DNA of 43,430 nucleotides from Ruminococcus sp. Lineage in GTDB: Bacteria; Bacillota; Clostridia; Oscillospirales; Ruminococcaceae. The stretch is taken from contig JAIDCY010000057.1 of NCBI GenBank assembly GCA_029055625.1, forward strand, positions 1-43,430. The letters are read 5' to 3'. The position numbers were made by a program, and so were the translations under genes. Below the pieces are notes generated by a model. The model was given only the letters and a program-made list of their open reading frames with translations, did not search any database and was not told the DNA's origin. Shown one piece after another: positions 33,834-40,267 of this stretch (the stretch's first letter is position 1; each line of letters opens with the position of its first letter).

Positions 33834-33961
33834 AATAAATACATATCAGAGAAATCAAAAATACAATCAAAAAAAAGGTAATAATGAAGTCTGAAACTGT
33901 AAATATTTTTACCGTTTCGGCAATGCCTGACGGTGAGAACGAATAAGTTCCGCTTTGTTTA
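33797..33961 (-). promoter_or_regulatory. L20-type leader of infC-rpmI-rplT
   Basis: The ~165-base untranslated leader has a hairpin GAAAC-GTAAA/TTTAC-GTTTC with one internal mismatch (33918-33893) near its start and an intrinsic terminator (33833-33797) near its end. This matches the design of the Firmicutes L20 leader, where ribosomal protein L20 binding favours termination. No database match was run. Confidence 0.75.
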
Positions 33962-33968
33962 CTGTAAT

Positions 33969-33997
33969 ATTATAATATGCCTGCTCCGTTTTGTCAA
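33969..33997 (-). promoter_or_regulatory. Promoter for infC operon
   Basis: Minus strand TTGACA (33997-33992), 17-base spacer, TATAAT (33974-33969), a perfect consensus sigma-A promoter. Confidence 0.92.
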
Positions 33998-34032
33998 GTG
34001 AAATTTTAAATTTCGGCATTTTATACATATTT

Positions 34033-34644
34033 TTATTTCAGAATTTTCTTTAATTTGTCCCATAAAGCAAAACGTATACGGTATTTTTCAGGTTTTTTCA
34101 TGATGTCATTTTGTTTTTCCGTAAAGAATACGGCGGTAGTTTCGGGATTTTCCTTTACCTCGCACGCCATCGGCAGACATAACGGCGGATACATCACGCA
34201 CCACCAGTTATGACCACTCGCACTGCCTATCTTTATACGTAATGCCTTGTAATCGCCCTCCGGCATGGTTATATCGCCGTATACACGTTCATCAAAATAC
34301 ATATCAGTTATTTCAGCGGTAACGGGCAGGTCACAACCGTTTTTTCTCAACGTATTTTCCGATATTCTGACGATTTCCGGTAATTTTTCAGTCGCTATGT
34401 TTTCCGCCTCGGAAAGATTTTCCGCATCGTTCAGGATTCCGCTTTTAAGTAATTCGTCCCTTACCTGTAGTTTTAAATTCTGGTCATATGGATTATCTGA
34501 TTCCGCAAGTATATGCAGTCTCAGAACACTGTTCCGGAGCAGGTCTAATTCCATGCCGTCACGGATAAAACTTCCGGTATTCGACAGTATAACCGCTGAA
34601 ATAAGTCCGCCGATAATTATGATATTGAATTTTTTTGTTTTCAT
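34033..34644 (-). CDS. spoIIR: Stage II sporulation protein R
   Basis: A 203-residue secreted signalling protein. An N-terminal membrane/signal segment (about 6-25) is followed by LRLHILAESDNPYDQNLKLQVRDELL, the SpoIIR hallmark, and later GHNWWCVMYPPLCL. In Bacillus, SpoIIR is made in the forespore and triggers SpoIIGA to process pro-sigma-E in the mother cell, so it links the two compartments. It starts with GAGGTG before ATG 34644. A forespore sigma-F promoter is expected but no convincing match was seen. Its presence implies genuine sporulation capacity. Confidence 0.93.
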   Translation of the reverse strand: MKTKKFNIIIIGGLISAVILSNTGSFIRDGMELDLLRNSVLRLHILAESDNPYDQNLKLQVRDELLKSGILNDAENLSEAENIATEKLPEIVRISENTLRKNGCDLPVTAEITDMYFDERVYGDITMPEGDYKALRIKIGSASGHNWWCVMYPPLCLPMACEVKENPETTAVFFTEKQNDIMKKPEKYRIRFALWDKLKKILK

Positions 34645-34754
34645 TTTTTATCACCTCGGTTATATAATCGGAAATTTCTGCCGGATTTATTCACACTGGA
34701 ATTAAATAACCTGTATTTTTCATGAAGTTTTCACTTTCTGTCACAATTTGAGGG

Positions 34755-34783
34755 TTGTTTTTTGTCCGATTGTGTGGTATAAT
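34755..34783 (+). promoter_or_regulatory. Promoter for ftsH
   Basis: TTGTTT (34755-34760) and TATAAT (34778-34783), spacer 17 bases. The ribosome-binding site AAGGAG begins only 10 bases after the -10 box, so the leader is very short. Confidence 0.75.
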
Positions 34784-34807
34784 CTCTATCGTAAGGAGAT
34801 GATTTTT

Positions 34808-36643
34808 TTGAAGGAAAACAAGAACCGATGGCAACAACTCGCTATTTTCAGCGGTATATGCATGGCTTTACTTTTAGTTTTCAACGTTTTTATAGTACCG
34901 TCGATAAAGGAATCACAGGTCAGGGAAACGAATTACAGTTATTTCATGAAAAAAGTTGACGAGGGCAAAGTAAAAAAAGTACAGATTGAGGAAAGCGTGA
35001 TAAAATTTGAGACGGAAGACGATACCGGCAAAAAACAGGTATATTCAACCGTCCGGATAGATGACCCCGATTTAGTGGAAAGGCTTTACAATAACGGCAA
35101 AAACGACATTGATTTTACCGGAAGTATCGAAGAAATTAATCCGCTTGCAGAATTTTTTGTATCATGGATTCTGCCGTTGATATTCCTGATAGTCCTGTGG
35201 AGCGTACTGATGAAAGGCATGAATAAACGTATGGGCGGAAATTCAATGTCATTCGGAAAAAGTAACGCTAAAATATACGTAAAGGCGCAGACCGGTAAGA
35301 CGTTCGCCGACGTTGCCGGTCAGGACGAGGCAAAAGATGCACTCGTCGAGATAGTCGATTTCCTGCATAATCCGAAAAAATATGCTGAAATAGGTGCGAA
35401 TCTGCCGAAAGGTGCGTTACTCGTCGGACCTCCCGGAACTGGTAAAACTCTGCTTGCTCAGGCGGTAGCCGGTGAAGCGGATGTACCATTTTTTTCAATA
35501 TCGGGTTCGGAGTTCGTGGAAATGTTCGTAGGAATGGGTGCGGCTAAAGTCCGTGACTTATTCAAACAGGCAAACGAAAAAGCCCCTTGTATCGTCTTTA
35601 TTGACGAGATTGACACTATCGGTAAAAAACGTGACGGCAGTCTGAACGGTAACGACGAACGGGAACAGACCCTTAACCAGTTACTCACGGAAATGGACGG
35701 TTTCGACGGTAAAAAAGGTGTGGTTATCTTAGGTGCTACCAATCGCCCCGAATCCCTTGACCCCGCACTTCTTCGCCCCGGACGTTTCGACAGACGAATC
35801 CCGGCAGAACTTCCTGACTTACAAGGTCGTGAAGCGATACTGAAAGTTCACGCTAAAAAAGTAAAAACAGAAGATTTCATCGATTTCAACGCTATCGCAC
35901 GAGCAACCGCCGGTGCATCCGGGGCAGAACTCGCAAATATTATCAATGAGGGAGCGTTAAGAGCCGTCCGGAACGGCAGACAAAAAGTAAATCAGTCAGA
36001 CCTTGAAGAAAGCGTAGAAGTAGTAATAGCCGGTTACGAACGCAAAAACGCCGTAATATCGCAGAAAGAAAAGGAAATTATCGCATATCATGAAATAGGT
36101 CACGCACTTGTCGCCACTCTTCAGAACGATTCCGCACCCGTACATAAAATTACTATTATTCCCCGTACTTCCGGTGCTTTAGGCTATACTATGCAGATTG
36201 ACGAGGGCGAAAAATTTCTCATGTCGAAAGAAGAGGCACTCGCACGTATCGCAACCCTTACCGGTGGACGTTCGGCGGAAGAACTCATTTTCAATACTTG
36301 TACTACCGGTGCATCAAACGACATAGAAAAAGCTACTAAAATAGCACGTTCTATGGTAACTTCCTACGGTATGAGCGATAAATTTGATATGGTAGCACTC
36401 GAAACCGTAAATAATCAGTATCTCGGCGGTGATACTTCCCTGACCTGCTCACCGGAAACATCCGCACAGATTGACATTGAAGTAAATAATATAATCAAAT
36501 CCGCCCACGCAAAAGCGATACGGATTCTTTCCGAAAATTCCGTTAAACTCCACGAACTCGCCGGTTATCTGCTTGAAAAGGAAACTATTACCGGTGAGGA
36601 ATTTATGGCGATTCTCGGCAAACAGCCCCTGAACGCTATATAA
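34808..36643 (+). CDS. ftsH: ATP-dependent zinc metalloprotease FtsH
   Basis: A 611-residue membrane protease that degrades membrane and regulatory proteins. Two membrane segments (about 11-31 and 118-138) flank a small external domain. The AAA module has Walker A GPPGTGKT (near 206), Walker B CIVFIDEID and the second region of homology with RPGRFDRR. The zinc site is HEIGH (428-432) with a distal acidic ligand. The C-terminal tail is short. The start is taken as TTG 34808: AAGGAG ends 9 bases upstream, while an ATG in frame abuts it directly. It diverges from spoIIR across a 163-bp gap. Confidence 0.95.
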   Translation: MKENKNRWQQLAIFSGICMALLLVFNVFIVPSIKESQVRETNYSYFMKKVDEGKVKKVQIEESVIKFETEDDTGKKQVYSTVRIDDPDLVERLYNNGKNDIDFTGSIEEINPLAEFFVSWILPLIFLIVLWSVLMKGMNKRMGGNSMSFGKSNAKIYVKAQTGKTFADVAGQDEAKDALVEIVDFLHNPKKYAEIGANLPKGALLVGPPGTGKTLLAQAVAGEADVPFFSISGSEFVEMFVGMGAAKVRDLFKQANEKAPCIVFIDEIDTIGKKRDGSLNGNDEREQTLNQLLTEMDGFDGKKGVVILGATNRPESLDPALLRPGRFDRRIPAELPDLQGREAILKVHAKKVKTEDFIDFNAIARATAGASGAELANIINEGALRAVRNGRQKVNQSDLEESVEVVIAGYERKNAVISQKEKEIIAYHEIGHALVATLQNDSAPVHKITIIPRTSGALGYTMQIDEGEKFLMSKEEALARIATLTGGRSAEELIFNTCTTGASNDIEKATKIARSMVTSYGMSDKFDMVALETVNNQYLGGDTSLTCSPETSAQIDIEVNNIIKSAHAKAIRILSENSVKLHELAGYLLEKETITGEEFMAILGKQPLNAI

Positions 36644-36653
36644 ATAATAGTAT

Positions 36654-36690
36654 AAATCCCTTGATTCAGTTCAGGGGATTTTATTTTTGA
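36654..36690 (+). terminator. Terminator after ftsH
   Basis: AAATCCCTTGA (36654-36664) pairs with TCAGGGGATTT (36671-36681) with one G-U pair and a 6-base loop, followed by TATTTTT. Confidence 0.8.
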
Positions 36691-36726
36691 ACAAATTCTG
36701 ACGTTAATATTTGTACACTTTGACTA

Positions 36727-36755
36727 TTGACTTTTATTTCCTGTCGTGATAGAAT
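36727..36755 (+). promoter_or_regulatory. Promoter for the dockerin protein gene
   Basis: TTGACT (36727-36732), 17-base spacer, TAGAAT (36750-36755). Confidence 0.75.
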
Positions 36756-36789
36756 AATAGTATATAAATATGAAAGGTGGGTAAAATCC

Positions 36790-38112
36790 ATGAAAAAGAA
36801 AATTGTATCGGCGTTAATGGCGGTGGCTATGTGTGTATCCGCAATGCCGGTATCGGTATACGCTGAAGATACCGCAACAGCTGAAATGCCCGAATTTACG
36901 CAGAAATTCTTTGAAAATTGTCTGTTGAACCCCGACGAAAGCGAAGAAAACAGACTTATCCACAATGTTTACAAGAGTTTTTATAAAGATGAGGATAAAA
37001 TATTTTTAGGCATACAGCAAGATTCTTCCAGACCGTATTATATTACAATTCCTAAGAGTGATGCAACTGTTCCGCATCATGGGGATATAAAGTGTATACA
37101 GTATATATCGCAGGATAACTATATATCGTTATACGATTACATTGAGAATCCATATATTACTGAAGCCGATTTTAATGCACTTACTTATGACGAAAAAGTA
37201 CAGACATACGGAAAAATATTAGAGGAAACCGGCGCACATATTGCGGGTTGGATTTCTACCGAACTGGCTATATTTCCGTGTTATTACATCGGTGAGGACG
37301 GCAAATGTTATAGTTATAAAGGTGCAGAACTCGACATATTTAATGACAAAGTAAAGAGTATTTATATACAACCGGATGAATTTAAGTACGTCGATTATTT
37401 AAATATTTATGACGGAAAATCAGTTTATAAATATACGGACGTTTACACCGGCAGTCTGAATAAAGCTTTAAGGGCAGATTATTATAAGTATATCGAAGAT
37501 AACAACGCTCAGGAAGTTTTCCATAGGATAACGTGTTCAGAAGTTGATGTTTACAGAACAAAAGACCGTGGCTGGAATAATTATGTTGAAGATTTATCCG
37601 ACGAACTTATTATTACGGATAAGAACGGGAATGTAATACCGAATGACCCGAATCTTCTTCAGATGAACCAGATATGGAATAGTTTTGTATATGTATATAA
37701 AGTAGACGACAGATATATTTTTGAAGATGAAGACGGAAACAGAATAACTTTATCCGACTATGACGACAGCAGAAAAAATAATTTTGAAGATGATGAAGTT
37801 GTAGAAGATTTTTTCAGAAGTCATTCAATCAGTGAGAGTTTAAGAAATGAAGAATTAAATACGGTTCACGTAGCGGAGACGTACGTCGCCGAAACTGACA
37901 GTTTAATAAAATACAATACGGAAACGCTTATAGGTGATGCCAACGAGGACGACAATATTACATTAGCAGATGCAGTACTTATTATGCAGTCTATCAGTAA
38001 TCCCGACGGCTACACACTTACGGAACAGGGCGTAATAAATGCGGACTTCAATGGTGACGGTACTGTTTCCGCTATGGATGCTCTGGAAATACAGACTTCC
38101 ATGATTTCATAA
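36790..38112 (+). CDS. Secreted dockerin-containing protein of unknown function
   Basis: A 440-residue exported protein. The start at 36790 gives a clean signal peptide (KKKIVSALMAVAMCVSAMPVSVYAED, cleaved near AYA-ED type site VYA). The C-terminal 62 residues (379-440) are a type I-like dockerin: two calcium loops, GDANEDDNITLADAV and ADFNGDGTVSAMDAL, each followed by a short helix. Dockerins bind cohesins on scaffoldins in cellulosome-like systems. The ~330 residues between are rich in Tyr, Asp and Ile; no glycosidase, protease or carbohydrate-binding signature is recognised. It is a single-gene unit with its own promoter and terminator. The mature region could be a new module or a divergent known one. 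Confidence 0.85.
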   Translation: MKKKIVSALMAVAMCVSAMPVSVYAEDTATAEMPEFTQKFFENCLLNPDESEENRLIHNVYKSFYKDEDKIFLGIQQDSSRPYYITIPKSDATVPHHGDIKCIQYISQDNYISLYDYIENPYITEADFNALTYDEKVQTYGKILEETGAHIAGWISTELAIFPCYYIGEDGKCYSYKGAELDIFNDKVKSIYIQPDEFKYVDYLNIYDGKSVYKYTDVYTGSLNKALRADYYKYIEDNNAQEVFHRITCSEVDVYRTKDRGWNNYVEDLSDELIITDKNGNVIPNDPNLLQMNQIWNSFVYVYKVDDRYIFEDEDGNRITLSDYDDSRKNNFEDDEVVEDFFRSHSISESLRNEELNTVHVAETYVAETDSLIKYNTETLIGDANEDDNITLADAVLIMQSISNPDGYTLTEQGVINADFNGDGTVSAMDALEIQTSMIS

Positions 38113-38122
38113 AATTTTACAC

Positions 38123-38157
38123 AATCCCGTGATGTAATGTCATGGGATTTTTTTTAA
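38123..38157 (+). terminator. Terminator after the dockerin protein gene
   Basis: AATCCCGTGA (38123-38132) pairs with TCATGGGATT (38140-38149) with one G-U pair, followed by a run of T. Confidence 0.85.
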
Positions 38158-38164
38158 TTTTTAC

Positions 38165-38195
38165 TTGACTTATTGCCGATAATATGTAATAATAT
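38165..38195 (+). promoter_or_regulatory. Weak candidate promoter for the small export-family gene
   Basis: TTGACT (38165-38170) is clear, but the -10 is ambiguous: TAATAA (38187-38192, spacer 16) or TAATAT (38190-38195, spacer 19). Confidence 0.4.
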
Positions 38196-38223
38196 ACTTA
38201 TCAAACATGAAAGAGGTTTTTTT

Positions 38224-38688
38224 ATGAAAAAGTATATTCTTACATTTTTAATCTCGATGGTACCGATAATAGAACTGCGTGGTGGCGTACCGGTCGGAAT
38301 CGGTTTCGGGATACCGTGGTATAAGGCGTTGCCGTTGTGCATGATAGGAAACATGATACCAGTACCGTTTATATTTCTGTTCGCACGGAAAATACTTGAA
38401 TGGGGTAAGGACAAAAAATTCATAGGCGGATTTTTTACGTGGTGTCTGGAAAAAGGAAGCAAAGGCGGTGAGAAGTTACAGGCGAAAGCCGGAAAAGGTA
38501 TGTTCTGGGCGTTGCTGTTATTTGTCGGAATCCCGTTACCTGGGACTGGTGCGTGGACAGGCACACTTGCGGCGAGTTTCTTAAAGCTGGATTTCAAGAA
38601 GAGCGTAATAGCGGTAATGTGTGGTGTACTGCTTGCGGGCGTGATAATGACGGTACTTAGTCAGCTTGGATTTTCCGTATTCAAGTAA
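38224..38688 (+). CDS. Small multidrug-export-family membrane protein (COG2426)
   Basis: A 154-residue membrane protein with about four hydrophobic segments. The motif PIIELRGGVPVGIGFGIPW near the N terminus and GIPLPGTGAWTGTLAAS in the second half are the two characteristic half-motifs of the family usually annotated as putative small multi-drug export proteins. Real transport substrates have not been established for most members. The start at 38224 is supported by AGAGG 7 bases upstream; earlier ATGs would add a tail outside the family pattern. It precedes a PASTA lipoprotein gene by 15 bp, so the two may be co-transcribed. Confidence 0.8.
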   Translation: MKKYILTFLISMVPIIELRGGVPVGIGFGIPWYKALPLCMIGNMIPVPFIFLFARKILEWGKDKKFIGGFFTWCLEKGSKGGEKLQAKAGKGMFWALLLFVGIPLPGTGAWTGTLAASFLKLDFKKSVIAVMCGVLLAGVIMTVLSQLGFSVFK

Positions 38689-38703
38689 AAAAGGAGATTT
38701 TTT

Positions 38704-39570
38704 ATGAAAACAGCGTTAACAGAAAGCAAAAAGAAAAAATACTATTCTATTATAACGGTTATTGTTTTACTTTTGTTTATCTGCTCATTTGTAAGTTGTG
38801 GAATAAATTCCGAAGATGAAATAAGTACAATTACAAGCAGTCCTGAAGTAACCAAAAAAATAAAAACCACTACCACGGAAACAACTGCCAAACCTACTAC
38901 TACAAAAGCAACTACCAAAACCACTACCACAGAAGCAACTACCAAACCTACTACCACAGAAACAACAACCAAACCTACTACTACAGAAACGACAACTGAA
39001 ACAACTACCAAACCTACTACTACAGAAACGACAACTGAAACGACCACCAAACCTACCACCACAGAAACAATTACCGAAACTGAAACTACAACTAAACCTA
39101 CTACTACAGAAAAAGCAGTAGAAATTGTTGAATGTCCTGATTTATCGGGAATAAATTATGACGAAGCAATAAAAATGTACAGTGCTTATATTACAATCAA
39201 AAAAGACAGTGAGGAACACAACTCATATATATCAGCAGGGAATATCATTGAACAGGATATTAAATTTCCTTCAAAAGTCGAAAAGGGTACTGTAGTAAAA
39301 GTAAAAGTAAGTCTCGGACCAGTTGCCGTACAAACAACTCCGCCACAAGCTGTACAGCCTGCTCAACAGGTCTCAAAAACATACGTTCTTAACACTGACA
39401 CAAATTGTATTCACGCAAATCCGCAATGTTCCGCTGCTCAGAAAATAATTCCTGAAAATTATTCCGAAGTAGTTATTTCTGAAAGCGAACTATCAAATTA
39501 TACCAATATTTACTGGGCTTGCGGTAAATGTTGTTCATATAACGAAAAAAATACGCTTCCTAAATTCTGA
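38704..39570 (+). CDS. Thr-rich lipoprotein with one PASTA domain and Cys-rich C terminus
   Basis: A 288-residue predicted lipoprotein: a basic N terminus, a hydrophobic segment (14-31) and a lipobox ending at Cys32 (SFVSC). Residues 55-136 are a Thr/Glu/Pro/Lys linker of repeating KPTTTETTTE units. Residues 141-206 fit a PASTA domain (CPDLSGINYDEAIKMYSAY, then KVEKGTVVKVKVSLGP), a fold that binds peptidoglycan fragments in PrkC-type kinases. The last ~65 residues have C-x-H-x4-C (235-242) and C-x2-CC (273-277), spaced like a small metal- or disulphide-bound domain seen at the C terminus of other surface proteins. No catalytic motif is seen. It may sense or attach to the wall; this is inference. 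Confidence 0.8.
   Translation: MKTALTESKKKKYYSIITVIVLLLFICSFVSCGINSEDEISTITSSPEVTKKIKTTTTETTAKPTTTKATTKTTTTEATTKPTTTETTTKPTTTETTTETTTKPTTTETTTETTTKPTTTETITETETTTKPTTTEKAVEIVECPDLSGINYDEAIKMYSAYITIKKDSEEHNSYISAGNIIEQDIKFPSKVEKGTVVKVKVSLGPVAVQTTPPQAVQPAQQVSKTYVLNTDTNCIHANPQCSAAQKIIPENYSEVVISESELSNYTNIYWACGKCCSYNEKNTLPKF
38866..39111 (+). repeat. Thr-rich coding repeat (KPTTTETTTE units)
   Basis: Codons for residues 55-136 of the PASTA lipoprotein consist almost only of ACN, GAA, AAA and CCT, in approximate 21-30-bp units. Copy number is free to change in frame. Confidence 0.85.
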
Positions 39571-39577
39571 TAATCAA

Positions 39578-39612
39578 AACGGACTTTTTTTAATAAAGGT
39601 CCGTTATTTTTT
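39578..39612 (+). terminator. Terminator after the PASTA lipoprotein gene
   Basis: AACGGAC (39578-39584) pairs with GTCCGTT (39599-39605), extended by T/A pairs, followed by ATTTTTTT. Confidence 0.85.
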
Positions 39613-39651
39613 TGTGTAACTGCATTTCCGGATAATGAATATAATGTAACG

Positions 39652-39681
39652 TGCGGAGACATCTGCACGATGACCTCCGCA
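39652..39681 (+). promoter_or_regulatory. Hairpin in the cotJ leader
   Basis: TGCGGAG (39652-39658) pairs with CTCCGCA (39675-39681), enclosing a second stem CATC/GATG (39660-39663 and 39669-39672). No U-run follows, so it is not a terminator. It lies 24 bases upstream of the cotJA start; it may stabilise the mRNA. Confidence 0.5.
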
Positions 39682-39704
39682 AAATAAGACAAGGAGGATT
39701 TTAT

Positions 39705-39971
39705 ATGAATTTAAACCTGTTTGATGATATGGACGGTCTCATACTCCGTGAACGTGAAAATTCACTTGATGCACCGGAAACGTATAAAATACCGGTCAGA
39801 CCACCACAGAATAACAGTACACGATTCCCACAGAGTACACCTCTTGCGATGGCATACGTACCATTTCAGGAGTGGGGGGAAGTATATACCGATGAGGAAG
39901 CATTCCCGATAGGTACGCTTTTCCCTGAACTCGACTTCCCTTTTACGAGAGGAGCTGACAGTAATGAATGA
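39705..39971 (+). CDS. cotJA: Spore coat-associated protein CotJA
   Basis: An 88-residue protein. TPLAMAYVPFQEWGEVYT and PIGTLFPELDFPF are the defining CotJA motifs. In Bacillus the cotJ operon is transcribed in the mother cell by sigma-E RNA polymerase, and CotJA is needed to place CotJC in the coat. The start at 39705 has AAGGAGG 8 bases upstream. It overlaps cotJB by 8 bp. No clear sigma-E promoter was recognised upstream. Confidence 0.93.
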   Translation: MNLNLFDDMDGLILRERENSLDAPETYKIPVRPPQNNSTRFPQSTPLAMAYVPFQEWGEVYTDEEAFPIGTLFPELDFPFTRGADSNE

Positions 39972-40212
39972 ACGTCAACAGCTTTACAACAAAATACAGA
40001 AATACAGTTTTGCGATAAAGGAACTGAATTTATATCTTGATACTCACCCGGACTGCCGACGTGCCCTGACGTTATTCAATAAGTATAACGGACTTCTGAA
40101 GAGTGCGGAAGAGGAGTATGCAAGACGTTTCGGACCTGTTAACCCTACTCAGACAAACGATTCTCAACACTGGTCATGGATTGATGAACCCTGGCCGTGG
40201 GAAAGGTGGTAA
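39964..40212 (+). CDS. cotJB: Spore coat protein CotJB
   Basis: An 82-residue protein. LYNKIQKYSFAIKELNLYLDTHP is the CotJB signature, and the C-terminal WSWIDEPWPWERW is a typical ending. It overlaps cotJA and is followed after 7 bp by the start codon of cotJC, which stops after seven residues (next entry). So the operon order is normal up to this point. Confidence 0.93.
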   Translation: MNERQQLYNKIQKYSFAIKELNLYLDTHPDCRRALTLFNKYNGLLKSAEEEYARRFGPVNPTQTNDSQHWSWIDEPWPWERW

Positions 40213-40219
40213 AAAAACT

Positions 40220-40243
40220 ATGTGGCAATATGAAAAAAAATAA
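40220..40243 (+). pseudogene. cotJC: First seven codons of cotJC (interrupted manganese-catalase-like spore coat gene)
   Basis: ATG 40220 opens MWQYEKK and then a TAA stop. GGTGG lies 10 bases upstream, overlapping the end of cotJB. CotJC proteins begin with MW-x-YEKK and continue for about 190 residues as a manganese-catalase-like coat protein, so this is the true cotJC start followed by foreign DNA. No reading frame in the next 3 kb continues the protein, which argues against a simple frameshift. The next gene is a large serine recombinase ending 25 bp away on the opposite strand. Most likely an integrated element splits cotJC here and the rest lies beyond the window. Loss of the remainder is the alternative. 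Confidence 0.75.
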
Positions 40244-40267
40244 ATATATCCGTGTTGTACATATTAT

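Noticed and set aside
34645-34700. Sigma-F promoter for spoIIR
   Set aside because: GAATA and a GATTATATAA-like block are near the right places but miss key positions and spacing; not convincing.
38742-39062. Val-rich open frame on the minus strand
   Set aside because: It is the antisense of the Thr-repeat codons of the PASTA lipoprotein; composition is explained by that and it has no ribosome-binding site.
39606-39651. Sigma-E promoter for the cotJ operon
   Set aside because: AATATAAT fits a -10 loosely, but no acceptable -35 lies 13-15 bases upstream.
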